Source: JAIQFV01 sp041494885 (GTDB lineage Bacteria; Acidobacteriota; Terriglobia; JAIQFV01). From it: DNA of 64,000 nt. The stretch lies in NCBI GenBank assembly GCA_041494885.1, contig JBGQBO010000004.1, positions 1 through 64,000 of the forward strand. Reading direction: 5' to 3'. Each line of letters begins with the position of its first letter. Position 1 is the stretch's first letter. The notes below the pieces were generated by a model. That model saw only the letters and a list, made by a program, of their open reading frames with translations. It searched no databases and was not told the DNA's origin. The position numbers and the translations under genes are program-made. Shown here piece after piece: positions 10,599-19,548 of the stretch.

Positions 10599-10939
10599 GC
10601 GCAGGCATTTCAGAATCAGAGTTTATATACCGCGGGGCGCTGGATCGTCAAGGGGAAAGCCGCTTCCGGTGGCGCGTCTCAAGGTCATATCTTTCAACGA
10701 GGAGTTCTGAAATCTGAGATTTGAGATTCAAAACCAATCAGAACCTAGCCGCAAAGGGCGCTAAGAAGGCGCAAAGATCGCAAAGTGTACGGGCGATTCA
10801 AACAGCAATTGCTCGGGCCCTCGAGTCATCCAGGAGTGAGACTTTCTCTCCGTCGTGTCGCTTCCCAGCTTAAGAAGCTTGTTCCCTTCGGATTCGGGCT
10901 ACCCCCTTGAACAGTCTCCATCCGTGTCGTCCGTGTTCG
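10599..10939. other. Intergenic stretch with dispersed repeat fragments
   Basis: No gene is supported here. It contains an AT-rich word (around 10708-10733), a piece built on CCGCAAAGGGCGC (10750-10789) that recurs near 32270-32306, and a short-period piece based on CCGTGT (about 10916-10950) that runs into the 3' end of the acyl-CoA ligase gene. These look like remnants of small interspersed repeats. Confidence 0.5.
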
Positions 10940-12493
10940 TCAGTGTTCAACCTTAAGATCTCGCAGCTTATATCGCTGAAGTTTGCCGGTTGCGGTTCTT
11001 GGAAGATGCTCCATAAAGACAATCTCAGTGGGTGTTTTATAGGAGTGAAGTCGGAGGGACAAGAATACCTTGAGTTCGGCGGCACTGACCCTCGTATCTT
11101 CTTTCAGGACGACATGGGCGCGTGGAGTGATGAGGCCGCCGGGATTCACCACGCCGACGACGCCGGCTTCCAGGACGGCTTCGTGCGCCAACAGCGCTTC
11201 TTCAATCTCTGTAGGCGACACCCACAATCCTTGCACTTTGAAGTGGTCGCTGCTCCGGCCGCTGAAATAATAATAACCGTTTTCGTCGCACCGGTAGACG
11301 TCGCCGGTGCGGACCCATTCCGGCTCCGCTGGCTTGGAAAATCCGTCCTCCAGCTTGTAGTAGGGACCGAGGGTATTTCCCCTCACCCAGAGGTTTCCCG
11401 TGGCCCCCGCTTCGACTTCCCTTCCCGATTCGTCGAGGATGCGGGTTTCATAGCCTTCGACAACGGTCCCGCTCGATCCGGCCCGTGCCTCTCCCGGTCG
11501 GTTCGAAAGAAACATGTGAAGGGCTTCGGTGGTTCCAATCCCGTCCAGGATCTCCACTCCAAACGTCTTCTTCCATTCTTCGAACAGGACCGACGGCAGG
11601 GCCTCCCCCGCCGACACGCAAAAACGCAGGGTATCGGTTTTGAGTTTTTCGATGCGGCGATGATACTCAAGCAACGCGCGGTAGACCGCCGGGACACCGA
11701 AGAATACAGTGGGCGATTCTTCGCGCAGAACGCGGGCAATAAGCTCGGGAGTCGGCCTTTCGCTGCACAGAATTGTGGTCGCCCGCGCCGCCAGTGGAAA
11801 AGAGAGTGAGTTCCCCAGGCCATAAGCAAAGTATAGCCGGGAGGATGAAAACGTCCGGTCCTCCGGACAGAGCTTCAAAACGGAGTGCCCATAATTCTCC
11901 ACGGTGTGGCGTATATGAGAATGGCTGTGGACGACCGCCTTGGGCTCCCCCGTGGAGCCGGAGGTAAACAGGAAGAATGCCGGGTCTCCGGATGTCGTGG
12001 GACATATCGGAGTTGGAGTCATGGACTCCCCCTGGAATGAGAAGGGCGAAATCCAGACGTCAGCACTCGGCACAAATTCCGAGCGTGGATTTGCAGAGAG
12101 GAACACTCGCTCCAACATTTTCAAGTGAGGACGAATTTCCTGAAGTGTTTGAATCGACTCTTCCTCAACAATCGCAAAACGCGCCGCACAGAGATTCAGA
12201 ATATGTTCCAACTCCCGGCCTTCTGCAAAAGTGGAAACCAGGGCGGGCACGGCCCCGATTTTCATTGCGGCAAGGAAAGCGGCGATGAATGTCGGGGAGT
12301 CCCTGTGCACGATGGCGAGACATTGGCGATGACCCAATCCGCGGGACTGGAGGAAACGGGCGATCTGGTTGATCTGAGAAGTAAGATCAAGATAGGTAAT
12401 CGAATGGTTATTCCATCGAATCGCGGGGCGGGAGGCATGTTTCGATTCCGCCAGCGTGTCGGGTAACAGCGAATCTGTGGCATTTTCTAACAT
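10940..12493 (-). CDS. Acyl-CoA synthetase, benzoate-CoA ligase family
   Basis: 517 residues of an ANL-superfamily adenylate-forming ligase, expected to activate an aromatic or other carboxylic acid to its CoA thioester with ATP. Visible motifs are the P-loop-like FLFTSGSTGEPKAVVHSH, the A5-type motif DGIGTTEALHMF, the hinge YYYFSGRSSDHFKVQGLWVSP and the C-terminal catalytic lysine in PRTATGKLQRYKLR. The SGRSDD-like hinge and overall length are typical of benzoate-CoA ligases. The ATG at 12493 is preferred; a GTG start 24 bases upstream would lie inside a dispersed repeat. The stop codon also falls inside a related repeat. No aromatic degradation genes lie nearby, so the substrate is unknown. 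Confidence 0.85.
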   Translation of the reverse strand: MLENATDSLLPDTLAESKHASRPAIRWNNHSITYLDLTSQINQIARFLQSRGLGHRQCLAIVHRDSPTFIAAFLAAMKIGAVPALVSTFAEGRELEHILNLCAARFAIVEEESIQTLQEIRPHLKMLERVFLSANPRSEFVPSADVWISPFSFQGESMTPTPICPTTSGDPAFFLFTSGSTGEPKAVVHSHSHIRHTVENYGHSVLKLCPEDRTFSSSRLYFAYGLGNSLSFPLAARATTILCSERPTPELIARVLREESPTVFFGVPAVYRALLEYHRRIEKLKTDTLRFCVSAGEALPSVLFEEWKKTFGVEILDGIGTTEALHMFLSNRPGEARAGSSGTVVEGYETRILDESGREVEAGATGNLWVRGNTLGPYYKLEDGFSKPAEPEWVRTGDVYRCDENGYYYFSGRSSDHFKVQGLWVSPTEIEEALLAHEAVLEAGVVGVVNPGGLITPRAHVVLKEDTRVSAAELKVFLSLRLHSYKTPTEIVFMEHLPRTATGKLQRYKLRDLKVEH

Positions 12494-12547
12494 TGAGAAA
12501 TTGGACACGGATAACACGGAGGACGCGGAAACCGCACTCTACTGCAA

Positions 12548-13828
12548 TTAGTCGGAGACCCCTGCGGCGACCGTCCCGGTTTGAAGCATCTTGCGGTCGT
12601 CCAGAACACCTTCCCATCGAGCGACCACCGCGGTGGCGACGCAATTCCCTGTCACATTCACGGCGGTGCGTCCCATGTCCAGAATCTGATCGATCCCCAG
12701 CAACAAGGCGATCCCTTCCATCGGCAAATTGAAACTTGCAACCGTTCCTGCCAACACGACCAATGAGGCCCGCGGCACGCCCGCCACCCCCTTCGAGGTG
12801 AGCATCAAGGTGAGCATCATGACCACCTGCGTCTTAACATCGAGGGGAACCCCGTACACCTGCGCAATGAAGATCGAGCAGAGTGACAGGTAAAGTGTAG
12901 CGCCATCCAGGTTAAAGCTGTATCCGGTGGGCAGGACAAATCCCACAATCTCGCGGGGACAGCCAAACCGTTCCATTGACTCCATCGCTGTGGGCAGCGC
13001 CGCCTCGCTTGAGGCTGTCGTGAAGGCAATGGTGAACGGTTCGCGAATGGCTTTGAAGAGCCGTAGAAAGGGGACGCGGATGATGGCACAAATCAAAAAG
13101 AGGACGACGAAAACGAAGAAGACCAGGGCTCCGTAATAACAGACCACCAAGCTCGCATACCCCCTCAAAACGCCCAGCCCTTTGGCCCCCACCGTCGCAG
13201 AAATGGCGGCCATCACGCCCAGCGGGGCAAAACGCATGACCAAATCGGTAAACTTGAACATGGTGTCCGCTACAGCGGTCAGAACTGAGACCAGCGGCTT
13301 CCCTTTTTCACCCACCGCCGCCAGCGCCAGCCCGAAAAAAATCGAAAAGATCACCAGCTGCAAAATATCGCCCCGTGCCATGGCATCGATCACACTGGTC
13401 GGGAATATGTTGGTGATGAAATCTTTTCCTGAGGGCGAGCTGGGTGCCGGCGCGCTCTTTCCCGTTACGGGGGGAGCGATGGCGGTCTGGACGGTATTTT
13501 GGGCCGGTCTTGCAATGTATTCGCCCGGCTTGAACACGTTGACGGTCACCAAGCCAATAAGCAGGGCAATGGTGGTGGCAATCTCAAAATAAATGAGGGC
13601 CTTCAAACCGATGCGTCCCACCTTTTTGAAGTCGCCCGCCCCGGCGATGCCAATGACCAGGGTGGAGAAGATCAAGGGAGCGATAATCATCTTGATCATG
13701 CGCAGGAAGATGTCCGCCATCGGCTTGATGGCGACTCCCCAATGAGGGGAGAACCATCCCAGGAGGATGCCGACAGCCAGCCCGATCAGGATTTGCACAG
13801 TCAGGGAGGGCCGGAGCCAATTTTTCAT
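12548..13828 (-). CDS. Dicarboxylate/amino acid:cation symporter (DctA/GltP family)
   Basis: 426 residues with about eight hydrophobic segments. The hallmark motifs of the DAACS family are present: the serine-rich TTASSEAALPTAMESM reentrant loop, the conserved GYSFNLDGATLYLSL segment and the SKGVAGVPRASLVVL loop near the C terminus. It is expected to import C4-dicarboxylates or glutamate/aspartate with protons or sodium across the inner membrane. Substrate choice (DctA versus GltP/GltT) cannot be decided by reading. The 96-base gap from nadK upstream leaves open whether it belongs to that operon. Confidence 0.9.
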   Translation of the reverse strand: MKNWLRPSLTVQILIGLAVGILLGWFSPHWGVAIKPMADIFLRMIKMIIAPLIFSTLVIGIAGAGDFKKVGRIGLKALIYFEIATTIALLIGLVTVNVFKPGEYIARPAQNTVQTAIAPPVTGKSAPAPSSPSGKDFITNIFPTSVIDAMARGDILQLVIFSIFFGLALAAVGEKGKPLVSVLTAVADTMFKFTDLVMRFAPLGVMAAISATVGAKGLGVLRGYASLVVCYYGALVFFVFVVLFLICAIIRVPFLRLFKAIREPFTIAFTTASSEAALPTAMESMERFGCPREIVGFVLPTGYSFNLDGATLYLSLCSIFIAQVYGVPLDVKTQVVMMLTLMLTSKGVAGVPRASLVVLAGTVASFNLPMEGIALLLGIDQILDMGRTAVNVTGNCVATAVVARWEGVLDDRKMLQTGTVAAGVSD

Positions 13829-13924
13829 GGAAGGGTAAATCCTGGTGTGAAGTCAGTCAGGGAGATCAATAAAGACTTCATTATAATGATGAACGTAAAG
13901 GCGCGGAAATCGCAGAGAATCTGC

Positions 13925-14788
13925 CTATCGCTCGCCCCATTTGAGTTTTTCACGAAGCACGTCGAAATAACTTTTTTGTCTCGGCCTGACGAGAATGAAA
14001 CGCCGTTTGGACTTGCGTGCGATCACGTAATCATGCTCGCGCAGCGCGAGCCCCACCTGGCCGTCCATGGTGAGGAATGTGGATTCCCCTCCCCGTCCGA
14101 TCTCGACCCGCACCACTGACCGGTCAGGGATCACGATGGGCCGGTTCGTCAGGGTATGGGGGCAAATGGGGGTAATGACAAACGCCTCCATGGTGGGAAA
14201 GATGATTGGGCCTCCCGCCGCCAGGGAATACGCCGTGGACCCCGTGGGCGTGGAGACGATCAACCCATCCGCCTTGTACTCCGACAACAACTGGTTGTCG
14301 ACCTTGACTGCAAAATCAATGATGCGGGCCATCGCCCCCTTGTTAATGACAGCGTCGTTTAAGGCCTGGTGCCGCGAAATCACTTCCCCTGAACGGATGA
14401 CTTCAACTTCCAGGAGGATTCGTGCGTCGGTGCTATGCCGATTATCGAACACCAACTCCAGGGTGGGAAAAAGTTCCTCGAGGGTGTGTTCGGTGAGAAA
14501 TCCGAGATGGCCAAAATTCACACCCAGAATCGGGACTTCCCGTTCATTCATGACTCGTGCCACGGCGAGCATCGTGCCGTCGCCACCCAGCACGATGATG
14601 AGATCCACCTTGTCCGGAATTTCGTTGCGTCCCACACCGACGTTGCCTCGATCCAACACCTCACAGGTTTCATGATCGAAGAGGATGGACACCTTGCGGC
14701 GCTCGAGCCATTCGATCAACTGTTGAATGACGGCGACAATTTCCTTCTTACGGGGTTTCGTGATGATCCCAACGGTTTGAATTTGCAT
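13925..14788 (-). CDS. nadK: NAD kinase
   Basis: 287 residues. NAD kinase phosphorylates NAD to NADP in the cytoplasm with ATP or polyphosphate. The signature GGDGTML is at residues 68-74, followed by NFGHLGFLTE and TPTGSTAYSLAAGGP, all diagnostic. The start at 14788 (MQIQTVGIITKP) was chosen because the fold begins there; a longer frame overlaps the end of tlyA. It lies 8 bases after the tlyA stop, the usual tlyA-nadK arrangement. Confidence 0.96.
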   Translation of the reverse strand: MQIQTVGIITKPRKKEIVAVIQQLIEWLERRKVSILFDHETCEVLDRGNVGVGRNEIPDKVDLIIVLGGDGTMLAVARVMNEREVPILGVNFGHLGFLTEHTLEELFPTLELVFDNRHSTDARILLEVEVIRSGEVISRHQALNDAVINKGAMARIIDFAVKVDNQLLSEYKADGLIVSTPTGSTAYSLAAGGPIIFPTMEAFVITPICPHTLTNRPIVIPDRSVVRVEIGRGGESTFLTMDGQVGLALREHDYVIARKSKRRFILVRPRQKSYFDVLREKLKWGER

Positions 14789-14796
14789 GCGTTCGC

Positions 14797-15531
14797 CTAG
14801 GTTTTTGACCGCAGCCACAGGAAAAATTCCTTATTTCCCTCGGCTCCGGTGATGGGCGATTCTACGCTACCTTTAACTTCGAATCCACATCTCTTCCCCG
14901 CTTTGCTTGCCTTTTCGACGGCCTGGGCATGCAAGGCCGGGTCCCGGACGACACCGCCCTTCCCCACCTGCCCCCTGCCGACTTCGAACTGAGGTTTTAC
15001 CAGCAACAACAAATCTGTGGAGGATTTGCAAAACACCGGGAGGATGGGGAGGATCAGCTCCAAAGAGATAAACGAGACGTCGACGACAATGAGATCGACG
15101 CGGGTTCCGATGTGCTCGAATTCGAGGTACCGGGCATTAGTCTTCTCGAGCGAGACGACCCGCGGATCACTTCGCAGCTTCCAGTCCAGTTGGTTCGTCC
15201 CCACATCCAACGCGATAACTCCTCGGGCGCCGCGTTGCAACAAACAGTCTGTGAAGCCGCCCGTGGAAGCGCCGATGTCCAGGCATAACTTCCCTTCCGG
15301 GTCGATCGAAAAGTAATCCAGGGTTGCTTCAAGCTTCAAGCCCCCCCGGCCCACATATTTCATCGGTGCGCCTTCAACTCGAACCGGTGAGCCGACGAGA
15401 ACCAGTTCCCCGGCCTTTTCTATGCGTCTTCCATTCACCTGGACTTGTCCGGCCAGAATCAGCGCCTGGGCCTTCTCACGTGAATCCGCGAGCCCGCGTT
15501 CCACCAGGAGTTTGTCAATACGTTGTTTCAT
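14797..15531 (-). CDS. tlyA: TlyA family rRNA (cytidine-2'-O)-methyltransferase
   Basis: 244 residues: an N-terminal S4 RNA-binding domain (MKQRIDKLLVERGLADS, about residues 1-60) followed by an FtsJ-like Rossmann methyltransferase with CLDIGASTGGFTDCLLQRGA as its SAM-binding motif. TlyA proteins methylate 16S and/or 23S rRNA and are often annotated hemolysin A. The start at 15531 is supported by the S4 domain. The first 88 coding bases plus 14 upstream bases are perfectly duplicated 472 bases upstream, so the native leader of this gene has been altered. Confidence 0.93.
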   Translation of the reverse strand: MKQRIDKLLVERGLADSREKAQALILAGQVQVNGRRIEKAGELVLVGSPVRVEGAPMKYVGRGGLKLEATLDYFSIDPEGKLCLDIGASTGGFTDCLLQRGARGVIALDVGTNQLDWKLRSDPRVVSLEKTNARYLEFEHIGTRVDLIVVDVSFISLELILPILPVFCKSSTDLLLLVKPQFEVGRGQVGKGGVVRDPALHAQAVEKASKAGKRCGFEVKGSVESPITGAEGNKEFFLWLRSKT

Positions 15532-15545
15532 GAAACGCCTTCGAG
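15444..15545. repeat. Direct repeat copy 1 of 102 bp (tlyA 5' end)
   Basis: This segment covers the tlyA start codon, 14 bases upstream and 29 codons. It is identical, base for base as read, to 15916-16017, at an offset of exactly 472 bases. It is a direct repeat in the same orientation. Confidence 0.95.
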
Positions 15546-15886
15546 TCTTGCGTTGAGGTGGTTGCAAAATGAGTTCAACTCGGATTGCGAAGTTGAATCT
15601 GCACTGCGTCCGTTCATCAATGGTCTTATTCAGCCCGATTACAAGACGATCTCAGATCTCAAATTTGAAATCTCAGCAGCGACCGGCAAGCAAGAAGAGG
15701 CTTCCTCCCACACCACGCTCGTGCGTTCCCCGTCCGAGTCTCTGCTTACTCCCGAGAGGAGCGATGCCCGTGACCAAGGACGCATAATCTTGACTCCCAG
15801 GGATGTCGAAAGCGTTCATCGATCAGTGCGGCAACCCTAGAAAGAGAACCTCTGGGTCCTGGTTCCCGAATTTAGCCAAGAGCCTT

Positions 15887-16003
15887 TTAGAGAGGGCGAC
15901 TCGCATCGACCAATTCTTGTCCGGCCAGAATCAGCGCCTGGGCCTTCTCACGTGAATCCGCGAGCCCGCGTTCCACCAGGAGTTTGTCAATACGTTGTTT
16001 CAT
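15887..16003 (-). pseudogene. Truncated tlyA duplicate (S4-domain start only)
   Basis: Reading starts at the duplicated ATG (16003) and gives the same first 29 residues as TlyA. It then diverges after LILAGQ and stops after 38 codons. It lacks the methyltransferase domain and most of the S4 domain. In transcripts coming from dxs it would be met before the intact tlyA, so ribosomes could load on it. It is either a duplication scar or an assembly artefact. Confidence 0.8.
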
Positions 16004-16017
16004 GAAACGCCTTCGAG
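15916..16017. repeat. Direct repeat copy 2 of 102 bp (tlyA 5' end)
   Basis: Perfect second copy of 15444-15545. Identity stops at both edges: upstream of CTTGT on one side and after TTCGAG on the other. Confidence 0.95.
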
Positions 16018-16170
16018 GACCTGTAAAGTGGGTGTCGGGAGATGAATTCAAATGATTTGGAATGGGTGCCAGGCGGGTAACGAGAACCAATCGCCCGCTT
16101 TCAAGTCTTGGGTCGGATTCGGGAGTTGATGTGCTGAGTCCGTGTCGCGCTTATGCAAAAGCTTTGGGTG

Positions 16171-16197
16171 CCGCGATCCCGTTCTTGGGGATCGCGG
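16171..16197. terminator. Strong hairpin between dxs and tlyA
   Basis: CCGCGATCCC pairs perfectly with GGGATCGCGG around a 7-base loop (10 bp stem). There is no T-run on the minus-strand side, so it is not a canonical intrinsic terminator. It could cause pausing or processing, or be a remnant of an inserted palindromic repeat. Confidence 0.5.
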
Positions 16198-16324
16198 GCC
16201 TTTCCCTGCCGGTCGCAAGAGCCCATGATCTCTGCCGCGGCGGAAGGGATCACGGTTACCCAAGCGTGCCACCTCGATGGATGCGGTCGTCCGTCCCTAT
16301 AATTTATCATCCCCAAGAAGGCCG

Positions 16325-18250
16325 CTATAATTTAGAGCCCATGCGCCGGCTCTTTGGGGTGGGGATGCCCTCTTCCATCACAAAGGATTTGATGCGCTCG
16401 AAGATCCCGTCGGCATCCAGGCCAAACTTGGCGTACAACAGGTTCGGAGCACCCTGGGGGATGATTCGGTCGGGCACACCGATCCGCAACATCCGGGCCG
16501 GGAGCAATTTGCGTTCGACAAATAACTCAGCCACGGCGCTCCCGAAACCACCCATGAGTGCGGCATCTTCCACGGTGACGATGTATTTTTTCTCGCTTGC
16601 CAGGACACAATACAATTCCTCATCCAAAGGTTTGGCCCAACGCGCATTAATCACCGTGCAATGGATCCCCTGTTCTTCAAGCTTCCGTGCCGCCTGCAAC
16701 ACAGCCCCCACGATGTGGCCGTAGCCAATGATGGCTACCTCGCCGCTGTCCTGAAGAATTTCCGCTCTTCCAATTTCCAGCGAATGCAAGGGCTCGTCCA
16801 GGGATGCGCCCACGCCGCTGCCGCGAGGATAACGGACCGCCGTCGGATGAGGGATCTCAATCGCCGTGTAAATCATCTGCCGTAACTCGGCCTCGTCCTT
16901 GGGCGCCATGAGAAGCATATTCGGGAGCGTGCGCAGGTAGGCAATGTCAAATAATCCATGATGCGTGGGCCCGTCCGCCCCCACGATTCCAGCCCGATCC
17001 ATGGCGAGGGTGACAGGCAGGTCCATCAGGCAGACATCATGGTAAATCTGGTCGTAGCCCCGCTGCAGGAAGGTCGAGTAAATGGCGCAGACGGGCTTCA
17101 TCCCCTGTGTCGCCAACCCGCAGGCGAACGTCAGCGCATGCTGCTCTGCGATTCCGACATCAAAGCAGCGGTCCGGGAAGCGTTCCTTGAACTTCTCGAG
17201 TCCTGTACCCTCGAGCATGGCCGCCGTCACGGCAACCACCTTGGGATCGCGCTCGGCAATTTCAATGAGCGTTCTGCTGAACACCGAAGTGTACGTGGGG
17301 GGGCCGCTCGGTGACTTCTTCATCTGTCCTGTTTCAGGATCGAACGGGGTCACGCCATGGTACTTGTCCTGGGAGGTCTCGGCCGGCGAATAGCCCTTCC
17401 CCTTCTTGGTGACCACGTGAAGGATGGTTGGCGTCTCGTTGTTTTTGATTTTTTGAAGGGTTTCCACCAGCGTCGGGATACTGTGGCCGTTGATCGGACC
17501 GACGTAATCGAAACCTAGTTCGTGGAAGAGGAGCCCGGGGACCATGAAGGTCTTCATCGCATCGACGGTGTCTTTCACCAGCCTGAAGATGCGCGGGCCA
17601 ATGTGCGGTACCGCGGATACCATCTTTTCCACTTCTTTCTTGAACCGCATGTACGTCTGGCCCTGAACAATGCGGTTCAAATAGCCCGGGATCGCACCGA
17701 TATTGGGAGAGATCGACATCTCGTTGTCGTTCAGCACAATCAACATCTTCCTCTTCAAGTAGCCCGCCTGATTGAGTCCTTCCAGCGCCACTCCCCCAGT
17801 CAGTCCTCCGTCCCCAATGATGGCGACCACATAGTTATTCTCTTTCTTAAGATCTCTTGCCACTGCCATTCCCAGCGCGGCGGAAATCGAAGTGGAGGCA
17901 TGCGCCACATTGTAATCGTCGTATTCGCTCTCCTGTCGCATGGGAAAACCGGAAATTCCCTGGTACTGACGAAGGGTGTGAAAGCGATCGCGACGTCCGG
18001 TCAGTATCTTGTGACCATAGGCTTGATGCCCGACATCCCAAACCAGTTTGTCATGGGGGGCATCAAAGACATAGTGCAGGGCGAGCGTGAGTTCGACGGT
18101 TCCCAGGCTGGCGCCCAGATGCCCTCCCACTTTCGAAACCACATCGACCATGAAAAAACGCAACTCCTCCGCCAGCACTTCCATCTCTGCAAGTGAAAGC
18201 TTTTTTAAATCAACGGGTGAATTAATGCTTGTAAGGTATTGATATTCCAT
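16325..18250 (-). CDS. dxs: 1-deoxy-D-xylulose-5-phosphate synthase
   Basis: 641 residues, thiamine-diphosphate enzyme that condenses pyruvate and glyceraldehyde 3-phosphate in the first step of the MEP isoprenoid pathway. Motifs: SKVGGHLGASLGTVELTLAL near the N terminus, the ThDP-binding GDGGLTGGVALEGLNQAG followed by LNDNEMSISPN, and the central transketolase motif DVGIAEQHALTFACGLA with the catalytic Glu. Full length. AGGAAAA precedes the ATG. It lies just downstream of ispA, so pathway neighbours are co-transcribed. Confidence 0.97.
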   Translation of the reverse strand: MEYQYLTSINSPVDLKKLSLAEMEVLAEELRFFMVDVVSKVGGHLGASLGTVELTLALHYVFDAPHDKLVWDVGHQAYGHKILTGRRDRFHTLRQYQGISGFPMRQESEYDDYNVAHASTSISAALGMAVARDLKKENNYVVAIIGDGGLTGGVALEGLNQAGYLKRKMLIVLNDNEMSISPNIGAIPGYLNRIVQGQTYMRFKKEVEKMVSAVPHIGPRIFRLVKDTVDAMKTFMVPGLLFHELGFDYVGPINGHSIPTLVETLQKIKNNETPTILHVVTKKGKGYSPAETSQDKYHGVTPFDPETGQMKKSPSGPPTYTSVFSRTLIEIAERDPKVVAVTAAMLEGTGLEKFKERFPDRCFDVGIAEQHALTFACGLATQGMKPVCAIYSTFLQRGYDQIYHDVCLMDLPVTLAMDRAGIVGADGPTHHGLFDIAYLRTLPNMLLMAPKDEAELRQMIYTAIEIPHPTAVRYPRGSGVGASLDEPLHSLEIGRAEILQDSGEVAIIGYGHIVGAVLQAARKLEEQGIHCTVINARWAKPLDEELYCVLASEKKYIVTVEDAALMGGFGSAVAELFVERKLLPARMLRIGVPDRIIPQGAPNLLYAKFGLDADGIFERIKSFVMEEGIPTPKSRRMGSKL

Positions 18251-18322
18251 ATTATTGGGTTTTCCTATGGTCCGTTTCTGGAAACCTGCTACCGGTTAAA
18301 CACGGCCGAAGGCTTCGGTGGT

Positions 18323-19213
18323 TCAGGCAGCTCGCTCGACAAAGAACCGGCCCAGCTCACGAAGGTGATCCGCCTCTGATCCGAATTCTTGAAGTGACCG
18401 AAGGGCCTCATCCATCAGCTCCCGCGCCCGCCGACGGGATTCCTCCAACCCGAACATTGCCGGATAGGTCGCCTTTCTTTTTGAGCGGTCTTTTCCGGGA
18501 GTCTTCCCTAAAACCTCGGCGGAACTCACCCGGTCCAGAATATCATCGACGATTTGAAAAGCGAGTCCGATCCGAGTGCCATAGGCAGTGAGCGCTCTGA
18601 TTTGGGTCTCAGAGGCATTTCCCATGACTGCTCCGGCCCGAAGTGAGGCGCGAATCAATGCCCCTGTTTTTGAACTGTGAATGTAGTGCAGCAATTCCGC
18701 TGAAACCTTCTCTCCCTCCGCTTCAAGATCAGCCACCTGTCCGCCGATCATTCCATTCACAGTACCAATGGCACACGCTATCTCTCGCATGGCGGTCAAT
18801 CGTCTCTCAGAGTAGGGATGAGTTCCATCGACCCCCGACAAAACTTGAAAGGCCCGGGTCAATAGGGCATCTCCAGCCAGGATGGCAATCGCCTCGTTGA
18901 ATTTCTTGTGGACCGTGGGCTGGCCACGGCGAAGGTCATCATTGTCGAGGGCCGGCAAATCGTCATGAACCAGTGAGTAAGTATGGAGCATCTCGAGGGC
19001 ACAAGCCACGGGGAGCAATTCCGGCTCCTCGGCTGCACTCAACTGGCCAGCCTCGAGGCAAAGGGCGGGACGCAATCGCTTGCCGCCCGCAAAGATGCTG
19101 TATCGCATCGCCTGATGGATGGATGTGGGCATCTGATCGGCCGCCGGCAAGAGTCGGTCCAGCGCTTCATCGATCTGACGGCTTCGCTCTATAAGAAATC
19201 CTGGGACTTCCAC
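18323..19213 (-). CDS. ispA: Polyprenyl diphosphate synthase (farnesyl/geranylgeranyl type)
   Basis: 296 residues of a trans-prenyltransferase that chains isopentenyl units onto an allylic diphosphate. Seen: GGKRLRPAL, the first aspartate-rich motif in LVHDDLPALDNDDLRRGQ, and the second, FQIVDDILD. Length and DDLPALDNDD fit IspA-type C15 synthases, although C20 products cannot be ruled out. The start is a GTG at 19213, six bases after the xseB stop, giving the common xseA-xseB-ispA-dxs order. Confidence 0.94.
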   Translation of the reverse strand: MEVPGFLIERSRQIDEALDRLLPAADQMPTSIHQAMRYSIFAGGKRLRPALCLEAGQLSAAEEPELLPVACALEMLHTYSLVHDDLPALDNDDLRRGQPTVHKKFNEAIAILAGDALLTRAFQVLSGVDGTHPYSERRLTAMREIACAIGTVNGMIGGQVADLEAEGEKVSAELLHYIHSSKTGALIRASLRAGAVMGNASETQIRALTAYGTRIGLAFQIVDDILDRVSSAEVLGKTPGKDRSKRKATYPAMFGLEESRRRARELMDEALRSLQEFGSEADHLRELGRFFVERAA

Positions 19214-19219
19214 GGCGGC

Positions 19220-19495
19220 TTAATCCTCTTCGGCGCTTTCTTCGGCGTTCGAAGCTTCCCCTGATTCTTCCTCAAAGGGAGTCCGCTTCAACTCTCCCTC
19301 TGCGTTTTTCATCAGGATCTCCACCTTGCGTTCGGCCTCGTCCAGCTTGGTGTGGCAAAACCTGGAAAGCTTGATGCCTTCCTCGAACAACTCCAGGGAC
19401 TTCTCAAGCTGGAGATCTCCTGACTCGAGCTGAGCCACGATTTCCTCCAATCGCTTGATGGCACTCTCAAAATCCTGGTTCTTCGATTTGACCAT
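19220..19495 (-). CDS. xseB: Exodeoxyribonuclease VII small subunit
   Basis: 91 residues. The characteristic helical hairpin FESAIKRLEEIVAQLESGDL followed by SLELFEEGIKL is evident, with an acidic C-terminal tail longer than in many homologues. It partners XseA in the single-strand exonuclease that degrades DNA to oligonucleotides in repair. It lies between xseA and ispA with short spacers. Confidence 0.95.
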   Translation of the reverse strand: MVKSKNQDFESAIKRLEEIVAQLESGDLQLEKSLELFEEGIKLSRFCHTKLDEAERKVEILMKNAEGELKRTPFEEESGEASNAEESAEED

Positions 19496-19548
19496 AGGTT
19501 TCCTGCGGAGTCAGTTGACCCGTTTGCTTGAATCTCTTTTCAGGGGAA

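Larger units (their letters stand above)
15532..16324. other. Disrupted dxs-tlyA intergenic region
   Basis: This 793-base spacer interrupts an otherwise tight operon. It holds a second 102-bp copy of the tlyA 5' end, about 370 bp of unrelated sequence between the two copies (15546-15915) with no supported gene but an AT-rich near-palindrome at about 15651-15676, and a strong hairpin at 16171-16197 nearer to dxs. Confidence 0.7.
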
